From Leucocoprinus leucothites (lineage: Eukaryota; Basidiomycota; Agaricomycetes; Agaricales; Agaricaceae), in assembly GCA_013368445.1 (NCBI GenBank), contig JAACJO010000017.1, forward strand, positions 1 through 64,000: a stretch of 64,000 bases of DNA, given 5' to 3'. Shown here piece after piece: positions 23,100-34,025 of the stretch. The number at the start of each line of letters is the position of its first letter. Within the stretch, counting starts at the first letter, position 1. A program made the position numbers and the translations under genes. The notes under the pieces were generated by a model. The model was not told the DNA's origin, ran no database searches, and saw nothing but the letters and a program-made list of their open reading frames with translations.

Positions 23100-25956
23100 T
23101 TACGCCGAAAACCTTCGATTGCCCAGCCGCTCATTCCGTAATGCCGCAATAATGGATCTCCTTCTATCCATCGGGTTAGCAGAGATGTCGTATCCCTCTT
23201 CATCTTCCATAATAATCTTCATCGTCCGGGGCTCAATCCTGAATCTTTTTCCCCGGAGAATATTGTCCATCTCCTCGGCCCTCTGTCTCCCTGCTAAAAG
23301 ATCTCCCATTTCGGTCTGTGCTCCTATTGAAACTGCTGAAGCTATTGTCCCAGGCTCATGTTTCAGACGAAGGTGTCGCCGATCGCGGCGATGGAAGAGC
23401 TGAATCAGAGTGGCAAACAAAGCCAGTAATAGCATTATCGCCGCTAACAAATGCACCGCGACTTCGCTGCAATCATGAACAAGCAACTAACAGCTCTTTT
23501 GACTTGCATTTCACCCGTACCCGAGCCAGACGCGTTTCTGGAAGTAACTGACCTCCACAGCGAGGGGTTCTTGGTGTCGCAAAAAATACACAGTACTGGC
23601 GATCAGGGCTAGGTATGTGGTCTTGAATGGTGTTATAACATTAGCAGCATGATTATAACATCAAGAAAGCGACATACGTAGACTCGCGTCGCGAGGTCAG
23701 CAAAATTGTTTGCGTCGAAGCGGCCGATGACACCCTCAGGGCTCTCAGCGGCTGCTTGAATGATTGCGACAGGAAGCTGGAGCTGGAGCGCACCAAGTCG
23801 ACGAGTAATGAATTCATCAGGCTCGGTTAGATTGAATCGTACACCATTGTAGGCGCGACCTTCAAGTGGAACACCAGTGACGTTGCCGGCTAGCGAAGAA
23901 AAGCTGGATGCAGATGAAAAGGGTTGTAATTGCCTGACGTTAGTTAAATTTCCCGTGGATACTCCGCCGTCGCCTCGACGTCCCAGAGTTCGATACTTGG
24001 TGAACAGAAAGCTGCAGATGACTGAGGAGGAGTTGTGTCATATCTGGGGAATGCATAATAACTTATAAGTAAACGTCATTTGCAGCGGTATGTTCTACTA
24101 CTGACGTGAAGAACCAGAACACGATAGGACTGAATTGTTCCGGAACCGAGAGGTTACAGATCATCGTGTCCGTTCCTAGACCACATAGAATATCAGAAAC
24201 CAAATGCTCAAAAGGCCAGGTGATTGCGTACCAAACAGAGTGGTTGCGTTTTGATCAACAGACCAGGCGATATTGCAGTTGCCCGATGACACCGAGTCGT
24301 CCCAACCAGTCGCCGTCTAGTTCTTGCTTACCTGTTAATTTGAAGGTAGTATCAGAGGCTTACGTTCCTCAGCTATGAATACAGTCAATGGCTTACTGAA
24401 ACTGGAGCACAGTTAGATATACTCTTGACAGCCGCCGTGTTTGCAGTGACTGATCCATTACTGGTGATAGAGGTCGGAAACTGTTTTCCATTAGCTTTCC
24501 GAAGAATGATATATCTTTCAAAATGCGAGAATCTCACATCGAAAAGACCGGCCGTGTAGCCTTGACGAATGAACGGAGGATCCCCTAAATCGTACAGAAT
24601 TGATGCCCCTGCATAGCCCGGTGCAGTGAGGAAAGCTGCAATCCCCAACATCAGCTATCAGTATGAAGCTAGCTATAAAAAGATAAATGACAAGTTAAAT
24701 CGTTGAATTGATTATTCTGGTTCAAGCCAATTGCTCTCTGGTTAAAAATGTTGACACCTAAGAGACGGTTAGCACGGAGTTCAGATAGCATGGAACTGGA
24801 TGAACTCGCCTGGCTGAGCCAACCAAGTGTCTCTGACAGCTAAGAGGGCCGCAGAAAGCGGTTGGAAGTTCATTGACAGTAAAACCAGGAGTGAAGCTAA
24901 GGCAACAAGGTAATGCCGATTTGCCGCAGCCCGAGATCAGACAAAGAAGTTACTGAGGCATATCAGTTATATGCTCAGCAACGTTTAGTTGGTAAAACTT
25001 ACTTGTACCGAGTATAATCCAAGAGTAAACTCCGATGGGGTGGTGAGTCGCCATGCACAAGGTCAACATAGGGCTAAAAAAAGAAGTCAATTTCCAGAGT
25101 GTTTCCGAGATGTTGATGGATTAACTCACCTGTATTTTCTTGATCTCTATATCTGTCCATGTCTAGATTGCAACAATCTATTTTATTGGTTGAATTAAGC
25201 CTCCAGATACGTTGCCATAAAAATTATACGCACAACGGCCGCGACAATCACAGGGGGCAACGTCTAAAACAGCATCAGCCTTATTCCCTCCAAAGTATAC
25301 TCAAGCTATTCAGCTCACAAATGCATAGTGCAGAGCACTCTCTGTGCTTCCAATATCAATGATCGACTTCCATCCTGTTGCAAAATTAGAGATCGCACAA
25401 GGCCACATATCCAGGGTTGACTGCACCTTGACTTTTTTTATTGGAATGTAGTGCCATTTCCAACCCAATTGCTCCTAAAATCCGGACAAGCACGAAAGGT
25501 ATCCAAAACCACAGCCGAAGAGGCAAAGGCAACCACTTCAGGTCTACAGAGCTATCCTCCGGTGCTTCTAGAAACCATATCAGCACACGACTAAAAATGA
25601 AGACAAACACCACGCACCAGCATAATCTTCGTTTTCGTACTTTTCATCGTGGTACGACGCAAGCTGCACGCCTCCCCCACCCGAGCCAGCCGGGAGTACC
25701 TGATGGGGACTCATTGCAGACGATGAAACATTCACCCTCTGCCCCGGGGAATGACTCAGGCCCCCACCACTACCGGGTCGCTCCTTGGGCTTCATCATCC
25801 ATTACATCTGAATCAGTCTAGTGCATTCGAGAAAGTACACACCCCGTTATATAACAACACGGGAATAGGCATTGGCAGTGCGTTTCCCGGAGTCAACGAA
25901 GCTGGTATTGAGTGAGTGCTGGAACTACCTTGTCTATCATAGGCAGGAGACGTCAT
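23100..25956 (-). pseudogene. DUF3433-like membrane protein, copy 2, frameshifted
   Basis: Same exon pattern as 15,838-18,756, starting MTSPAYDRQ at 25956. One base is missing near 23,963: the first copy reads EATADVSTGN here, while this copy reads EATAEYPREI and then a stop. The C-terminal exon also ends early (RRFSA, stop at 23100). The spans and the tail SAVSIGAQTEMGDLLAG are otherwise well kept, so loss of function is probably recent compared with the duplication, or the frameshift is a sequencing error. Confidence 0.75.
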
Positions 25957-26872
25957 GTCCTTAATGTGGCGTAAGACACGAGTGTGGGGTTACAAAAGAT
26001 GAAGGAACAAAGTCTTGAGATGGAGAGACTTAAAAGACAAGAGCAACACAGAAGCAGAACAGCCTAAGCCAAACGAGATCGTGAATACACATATCTTGTG
26101 AGTTTTGCTCAGCTGCTAAGTTAGGGGAGATCTAAGAAGCATCCTCCTCATCATCATGACCATCATCGCGCAAGTCCTCAGCGCTGACGAACACGGCAAT
26201 GCCACGACAAGCCGCGATCTCACCGTTTATTGAGCCTGCCCCCCTTGGAATCAAACTCAGTCCGTGACCCGCCTCGACATTCGCGTTAATAACATTCGAC
26301 TTCGAGGCCTCGTTTCAGTAATACAAACATCAGGTCTTCTAGGTGGTCCAAGGGAAAAGAGGTTTATTTTTGGCTCATCTATTTCTGAGCTGCTGTCGAC
26401 ATGCTGTTAAATCAACATTCTCACCCACCTTAGAACTTCTCCAACTGTCTATCTTCCCTGCGTGTAGTGGTGCACAGCGCGGTACCGCATTTCATAACAC
26501 TCACAACTACACATTAAAACATTCTTACAGAAAATTGATATGTAGAGACCATCAGGCATCTGTTATTTAAAAGTTTATTTCTGTTGTGTGGGGGGACTTG
26601 ACGTATATGTAGGTCCACCGTCAACGACATGAGAGGTTGTGTACGTAGGTCGAAAAGAAGGTATTTATCGCATAAGTCATATCATAATCATATCATAACC
26701 ATTGTAGAAGAGAGCGAGAGTGATATCCAGGGATGTGAGAGAAAGAAAAATAGGAAGAGAAACAGATATAACGAACGAGATCCAAAAAAAAAAAATGCAC
26801 GAGTATTAATAAATGTCACACTGAGATGAACCCTGCATCTCAGCATTATAAATGGAAGTGTCCAAGTCTTCA
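25957..26872. other. intergenic region of the right duplicate
   Basis: No gene seen. It aligns with 18,757-19,956 and gives the empty site for the MITE at about 26,660. An A-run is present at about 26,786-26,795. Confidence 0.5.
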
Positions 26873-29800
26873 TTACGGCTTCCATACAGGCCGCCCAGCC
26901 TCCCCACTATTTTTGTTCGTAGCATCACCAACATCCTTCCTCCACTCCCCAACGCTCTTCATCCTCCTCACTTCCTTCCTCTTCTCATCATTTGACTCCT
27001 TCCCCTCCATCTCCTTCATCTGTTCGAACCCCTTAATCAGATCTTTCACACTCGCACCACTACTCCTCCTCTGCCTCCTCTGCTTCTCCAGCCTCCCTTC
27101 TTCCCCTTTCATTACCTTCGGCGTAACATGATGCAACTCTACTAACTGTCTAGGATGCACAACTCGAGGTATCTTTGACGCAGGTGGTTGGATCGGCGGT
27201 GCTTGCTGTAAATTGACTAGTTCTTTCGGATGGACAGGTTTTGGTAGAGGTGCTCTTGCGGGTGTGACGACTGGTCCTCTTGGTTTCGAAAGAACTTCTT
27301 GAGGCGGTAATGGAAGTCCTGGTCGCGTCGAAGGTCGAGACCTAAGTTTCCTTGGTTTACTGTTGGTATCGTGTGTAGATGTAGCGTTCGATGTGCTTGG
27401 TGTCTTCCTGAGTGTAGGTAGGTAGGAGAATATAATTCCCTTGACCCGTTTCCCTATCGTTGCTGGCTCGGACTCGGGCTCCGGCTCCAGTTCCCATTCC
27501 AACTCGTCCTCCACCTCTTCCTCATCCTCCTCTTCCAACATCTCTCCGCTTGGCTCCGAGCCAAGACTATTGCCTTCGTCTTCCACAAGAGTAGGCGTGG
27601 TACGTGAATCCTCCGAGTCCTGCTCCATTTCAGGCTCCTCAAGCGCTGTATCGTTCTCTTGCTCCATTCCATGATCATGACCCTTGGAATCGGCCCTCAC
27701 ATCCTGCAAGGCCTTTGTAACATCCGGAAGATCCTTTGACACCTTGACAGCCTCCTCCCAAAGATGTGAATATCTCGGTGCGAGCAACGACCCTGGCACC
27801 GGTTTAGCATTAAGGTCAACACCAGCACCAGCGTTCCTCATCACCACGTCCGGTCGAGAAACAGGTGTCGATGTGGAAGCCTCCATCTCGCTTGTAGCGC
27901 CACTAATGGGAGTCGAAGAGGCAGGGCCCACAATCGAGGCCCACTCCCTCCTCTTCCTCAGCACACCCGGCCCAGTCGTCCGCCTAATCGGCGTAAACTG
28001 CGGTACATCCATCTCCACGCCCCTATTCATAAAGCTGAAATCGAATGGAGAAGGCGTAGCCAATGACATGGATGCCAAAGCCGTAGAAGGACTAAACGGC
28101 AAGCTCGTCGGAGGTGCAACCTTCCCTTTCCGTTGTTTACTCCTCAACGCCTTGACTCTGGACATCAAGCTCTCTCTACACCAAACGCCACCACCATCAG
28201 TAACCCAAAACACCGGGTATAATAATCGCACTCACCTAGACCACTCCGGTCCATAACCATCAACCTCCTCCCAACCACCCATCCAATCCACAAACCTACT
28301 CACAACATTCTCAAGGTCAACATCATCCACACCCGCCATCCCCTCCCACTTCTCCCATCCATCCACCATCCGACCCTCACTAAGCAAACTCTCATCATCC
28401 CTACACAACCCCATCCTCTGACCAACCTCAACCCTCTCATCCGTGAAACACGCATCCAACCTCTTCCACTCCTCCTTTGTCCACATCCTCTCCCCAGTAA
28501 GCGGATCATAACACATTTCACCAGGCGTCATGGGGACTTTCGGCGTCAACGACAAATTTAACGAAGTGTTCATCTTGTTCGCTAGTGCAGTCAGCGATCC
28601 CTCCGCCTGTGCTTGAGTTTGCGGAAGAACAGGAGAAAAGAATCGAATCGGAAGAGGAGTCTTATATGAATCCGTTTTATCCTTCAAAAAACTCCTCAAC
28701 ATGAACGGATTCGGCGACCCAGTACTTTCATCCACCGACATCGTCATTGACATGGACACCTCAGCCTCTGCATCCCTCAACAACTTTGGCAACGTCGTCG
28801 CAGGGCTCCCAGGAATATAAACCCTCTCTCCTCTAACCCCCATTCCACCCCCTCCGACCGTTTTCCTCCTCTCCTTCTGCTTCTCGATCCCACCGCCCAA
28901 AACACTTCTTGCAGAAACCAAAGAACCAGGACTCATCGTTCTCCTTCTCGAGATATCAGAATAGCGTCGCTTCATCTCTCGCTTTGTAAAACAATCATAG
29001 TTATGCTGTTTAAGAATGGCGGCTGCACGAGCTGCAGCCCGTGGATCTGCGGATGTGATCTTGACAATATCGGGGGATGCGGAGGCGTCACTACTTGAGG
29101 AGGGTTCATCGTCGGATAGTTCGGGGTCGTGTTCAACTTCAACGTCAATTTGGCTTCCATTGGTAGGATTGTTCGTAAGGCTGGGTGTAATTTCGTGTAG
29201 CTCTGCGTTTTCGGTGCTGTTGTCGAGTGGAAGAGATAGAGATTCTTCCGCGGGAGTGATGTCCTCTTCTATACTGGACGGCTGTAGGTCTTGATCGAGA
29301 ATGATTGGTGCTTCCTCGTGGCTATCGTCTTCGGGGTACTGAAGGTCTTCTGATGACTCCTCCAGAGGAGCATCTTCATCATGAAGGGGCTCGTTGCCCA
29401 TGAGCTTGAACGCGTCTTCGGCGCTTGGACCTTCCTGAATGTCCTCTTCAACCTCGATAGAAGTCGAGGGGGCTACTGCAGCCTCATCCCGTAGGGGAAC
29501 GGAATATGTCTCCTCATGCTGCTCAACGGACATTCTCCCTTGAGATTCATCCGGTAGAGACTCGATACCACTAAAATCGAATGGGCCAGGCTCCTGTAGC
29601 TCAGGTTCCGGTTCGACGCTCATCCTCCTAACTTCCTCCTCCTCTTCCCTGTCCTCATCTTCTCTCTCCTCTGCCTCCTTCAAAACATCCAGATCCGCTC
29701 TTCTCTTTTCACGTGGAAGTGGGAATGGGCTCTTCTCCAACGAAAGCGGGTACGGACTCTTTGGGTTACCCCATTCGTCCATCCTTCCTTTGGTAACACT

Positions 29801-30868
29801 GCTCGGTGGGTCTGCTTTCGTCTTGACAAGTACTTCGAGGAATTTCCCAGTAAACTCTCCCTCGCCTTCCTTTGTGGGAGAGCCTTCTGGTGGTGGAAGC
29901 ATAGGTAGTTCATCACCCGAGTCACTCCACCCATCGTCATTGACATTATCTCCAAGTTCAAAGAACGGCAGGTCAGGAGGTGTGATATCCAGATCTTGAT
30001 CCTCAATTATCGGACTCGGTTGGTTCTCGTACAAGTTTTCACCAGGGGATGAAGAAGGCGGGAGGTCGGCGAAACGTAATTTATGGAAGGGTAGAGGTGT
30101 GGGCGATACTGTTCTGCTCACAGGAGCGGCATCGGCAGCTCTACCAACAGGTAGAGCATCGGATTCCGAAAAGGCCATCCAAGGAGACCTAGTACGGGGC
30201 CTTGTCGGAGTAGAGCTCGGAGGTTCAACCGAACTAGACAACAAAAGAGGGTCATCACCAGGACTGGGAGGGGGCATCGGTGCAGTGAGGTCAACATCCG
30301 GCATTTCCAGTTTCACCACCACTGGCACTGGAGTGAGTCTTTTCTTCTTCTTTGTTGTGCTCTTTCTCTTGGACGACTTGCTGACTTTAATGGTAGCTGT
30401 GGCAGGGGTAACAAAAACCTCTTTCGGAGGTGTGAAGATATCTGTGGGGGTTCGTAGGGTGGAATGGGTGTCGCGCTTGTGCTCCTGCTTCTTCGGGAGA
30501 GTGGTCTGTTTGTTCCAGCGTCTGGGAGGACTAGTGTGGTTGGGGGAATATAATCTGCGCTGGGGTTGTGTCCATGAGGCGACTGCACCACGATTCGCTT
30601 CGGCTTCAGTGGTGAGGGCGACGCTGGCGTGTCTCCCAGCTGTTTCATCTGCTTGCGCGACCGAGGATTCGGAGTCTGGGGCTGGGGCTCCTCTGGTCGA
30701 ACCTGCCGTTTGCGCTTGACATTTAGCACAGGCGAAAAGGCCTTCTATGTCGATATTAGACATGTTTAAAGCAGAAAACATATGCTCACTGAGTTTCTGC
30801 GCAGCGACTCCTCTGGGGGAGGGCTGATGAGCTGGAGCCCGTTGTACTGTCTGTCGTTGTTCATGCAA
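26873..30868 (-). CDS. large disordered acidic protein, unknown function
   Basis: Two long exons joined by a short GT-AG intron at about 28,175-28,232 give about 1,310 residues: the first exon ends EEVDGYGPEWSR and the second continues ESLMSRVKALRSKQRKGK. The protein is mostly low complexity: Ser/Pro-rich with basic patches at the N-terminus (KSSKRKSTTKKKKR near residue 170), acidic runs in the middle, and a more ordered block with RRYSDISRRRTMSPGS and IPGSPATTLPKLLRDAEAE. A second acidic segment (EEEDEEEVEDELEWELEPE) lies in exon 2. Basic and acidic tracts and TP/SP sites suggest a nuclear phosphoprotein, but I do not recognise it. Its 3' part is duplicated as a pseudogene at 19,957-22,133. 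The start at 30868 is the first Met; MSNIDIEGLFACAKC at about 30,763 is a possible alternative start. Confidence 0.75.
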
Positions 30869-31446
30869 ATGGCCAAGTTCAATTGATCGCGACGCTCCAT
30901 CAAACTAATCCAACGTGAATGTCACGTGGTCGCATCCTCCCAGCGTCAAATTAATTCTTCCTTTTTAAGTCCCGTCAAACCCAAATCTCTCAGAACGCTG
31001 CATAGATTTACATCCGGTTCCTGTTCCCTACAGCTCTTTTTAGTCAAAATACTTCCTCATTTCCCGGAAGGAACTCCGTTTCCGCCTCATATTTTCTTCT
31101 TTGGTAACGTTAAACGAGACTCTGGCTTGAGATGAACGCTAAAGAAGAAGCACTCGTTTGATTGTGATTTTTGAGTGGAGTTGAAAATCTGGGTCATGTC
31201 ACAGTCTGCCAAGCTACTTCTCATAATTGTGGTGGTAGAGCATCAAATTCCTGGGCCCCCATAGAATTAACTGCCCCGATAAGGCCTGTGTTATGTTATA
31301 AAGGGCTGTGGTCTACATTTCAAAGTACACTCACCTCCTGTGTCTCATATAGCAATGAACATGTCCAATTATGATGTGTGATCGGTACGTGACTGGAACC
31401 CAGTAGTTCTGTCCATGGGTTTGGTGAGTATTGTTTAATTACTTGC
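30869..31446. promoter_or_regulatory. upstream region of the disordered-protein gene
   Basis: No gene is recognised. A CACGTG motif lies at about 30,922-30,927, roughly 55 bp before the start codon on the minus strand. It may be a bHLH binding site. Nothing else is clear. Confidence 0.35.
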
Positions 31447-32231
31447 CTAAGCACCCACCAAAACGAAAGGAACAAAAGCTGTGACCGAACCACAATAGGG
31501 ACAACAAAGGTCGCGATTTCCGCCCTTGACTCTTGTCAGTTCATCCTTCAACAATAATCTCAGCCAATGGGACAACCGGGATTCACTTGAACATAATCTT
31601 ACAGTGTACGAAACTACTAGTCGCAAGCGCCAGGGCAATACTTCAAGCTCCTCAAGCGATATCATAGACAGTAAGGTCAATACTAAGGACTAGGACATCA
31701 GACTTCTTTTAGCAAGAACCTCAACCAACAATACCTGAAGTAACTCGCGTACCGCTTGTGCTTCTAAAAGTTCAATCGTCATTGGAGCGTCGTAAGGATC
31801 GAAATAGCTCTCTCCCGGAGTATATTGGGGAGGGAGACCAGCATATGAAGGTGGTTCCAAATCGCATGAATCGGCAGTTGGGAGGGAGCCTGGGTTTGAT
31901 GGATCAAGTTCCTCATAAAGGACTCTGGGACGCGGTGAATAGCGCTACCGCAGCTGTATCTTCAAGCACTCTTGAAGAACCGCAAGTGAGTAATCCAGCC
32001 ACAATATTGTCACGCCAGCGAAACCTTACCAAAGCAACCCTACCGTTGTCGGTACTGGTACCCGCATGATTCCCACTCTGGTGTAAGTTGAATTAGATTA
32101 GTTGTTCCAGAGTATCTTGCATGGTGTTCACGCGGGGCGGTTTGAGTTGTGCGTTCTCTGCCATCCGTGTCCTGAGTACCTTCTTCCTTATTGATGCCGA
32201 AACTACGTGCAAGACGACGAAGGAGACCCAT
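31447..32231 (-). CDS. small hypothetical protein, exon structure unsure
   Basis: Possible three-exon gene. Exon 1 (32231 to about 32,045) reads MGLLRRLARSFGINKEEGTQ and ends near CGYQYRQ. A middle block reads RVLYEELDPSNPGSLPTAD and then PYDAPMTIELLEAQAVRELLQ in part. The last block (to the stop at 31447) contains a CCPYCG pair that could bind metal. I do not recognise the family. The donor/acceptor phase between exons 1 and 2 does not fit cleanly, so either another splice site is used or the gene is damaged. Confidence 0.4.
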
Positions 32232-33057
32232 AGTAGTGAAGATAAGTGTTGGAATCGAGTTAGAAGATCCAGATGTTCAGACTTTTGACGACGCAAATAC
32301 CACCTTTTCCAGCAAACCTCCTCTTCATGGGCTCCACCCGAGCTCGGTATAGGGGATCCCTATCTCCCAGTAGGGCGATTTTCTTCCTCGGTCAAAGATA
32401 CTGGTTTTACTCGGCTACGGGAGCCCACCATGAACCCCCGCCATGGATTAGACGCGTTACTGTGAGCTGCCTCCGGTATCACTGGTGTCCCGAAAGGCTC
32501 GGACCCGGATCGTATCATTCGTTATTTTTTGCAGGTCATATCAATACCGTATCCGTGTAAAGTTGTGTAGACGATGAACAGATCTGAATCATCTAGCTAA
32601 TTGGGCAAAACATTAACACAACAGGGATATGACTCTAATCGACGCGAATATCGACCCAACGGCTGACATCTTGATTTATTCTCGAAGAGTTAGTGTGATC
32701 GGAGTGCTGAAAGAACTACTAATTCACCAGGTACGCCCACTGTCAATTCAATACGTGCCGGTCGTTGGCCTTCTGTAAACCATCTCGGACAAGTCCACTG
32801 CCGTGAAAAAATGTACAAACGACTGAATTGCGCCCGGATTAACCCGGTATACGATAATATTCTGTAACCATTATTCGATTGACAACTTAGTATCTGACGA
32901 AAGCATTATACTTTGAAGTGGTTGTTATTGTGCGAACTGTAGTGCGAGTTTGTGTAGAGACATAAGCTTATAATGACTTTCAAAATCTCACTGCAGTTCC
33001 TTGAGAAGAGGTGTTATTCTTTGATCCAGGTACGCCATATTAAGAATTTAGACCTAC
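32232..33057. other. intergenic flank of the LTR retrotransposon
   Basis: No gene is recognised. The last four bases (CTAC, 33054-33057) form the left target-site duplication of the retrotransposon. Confidence 0.4.
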
Positions 33058-34025
33058 TGAAGGGAAGGTGGACTAGGTGAGTGCGGTTTAAGTTGCGAGC
33101 ACGACAGCGTCCGTCTGTCGTTGGTTCTGACCCAAATAGATAGTTTGATTAATAAATGTGTTTAATGAGATTTTTAATTGATATAATAACTCAGCGCTCG
33201 TGCGACGACGTGAGACGTTGCTGAGGAGTGAAACGATGATGAGGGCAGCCGGTTTGAGTGAGAACGATGCTTAAGAAGCTCAAACTTAGAGCTAAACTGA
33301 GTCGGAGAGATGGGGTAGATTTCACTAAAGAAAAGGGAAATACATCGTAGTATTTAAAGCTACGGTTCTACGAGTATCTACAATGCTGTAGCTGACTATA
33401 GGGAGCAGGAAGGAGCAGTTTACGAGACGATTTGTCGAGATTTTGTAAGGGAAAGCGAATTCTAAGGAATATTAGTGGTGGAGAAGTAGGTGGAGAGAAG
33501 GGTCCATGTGGCCATTTAGACCTACACTATTACATTAGGCGATGAGACGAAACGATAGCGGTTGAGCCGGAGCACGAGTGACGATTTTATTAGATTTTTA
33601 GAAGGAGAAAGAGAGGAGGAATGGAAAAGGGAATATAAAGCAAACATTAAATATTCGGACTTCTGTCAGTTGGATGACAGATCCTAACTCGGTTGCGTTG
33701 AAGCGGAGATGCCGAATGCGAAATATGCGTAGCGAGTAATAAAAGGAAAGTGTAGAATGGAGAGAGGAAAGGGGCATCTGGAATTGAGAGAGGAAAGGGG
33801 AAAGCTGAGGGGGATAGTGGTGGTAAGCGGCGGCTACTGGGCGAGGACCGTGCAGGGGCGTCTTGATACAGTAGTCGGCTATGATTGATGATTGGTGCGT
33901 TGCCAGGGTAGTAGGGTGTCGGTTAGTACACAGAGAGTTGTCGAAGAAGGAGGAAACTTAATCAGTAGTAGAGAGACGACGCGTGACGGCGGTGATATGA
34001 CGTCACGCGACATCCGATCTCTACA
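33058..34025 (-). repeat. 3' LTR of the retrotransposon
   Basis: In element sense this is the downstream LTR. The pol reading frame runs about 147 bp into it and stops at 33879. The sequence just inside (34026 onward, read on the minus strand) is ACGAAAAGAACCCCCAGA, a weak polypurine tract interrupted by a C-run. Confidence 0.95.

Larger units (their letters stand above)
22133..29650. repeat. tandem duplication, right copy
   Basis: Direct repeat of 14,832-22,136. The junction at about 22,131-22,136 joins the disordered-protein gene (equivalent of 29,645-29,650) to the desaturase gene (equivalent of 14,832-14,837). The two parent sites share TCCCT, so a 5-bp overlap marks the join. Copy 2 carries a truncated desaturase, a frameshifted DUF3433-like gene and the complete disordered-protein gene. 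Confidence 0.9.

Noticed and set aside
30099..30719. 206-codon plus-strand frame with hydrophobic runs
   Set aside because: Antisense to the long first exon of the disordered-protein gene, which has far longer coding continuity.
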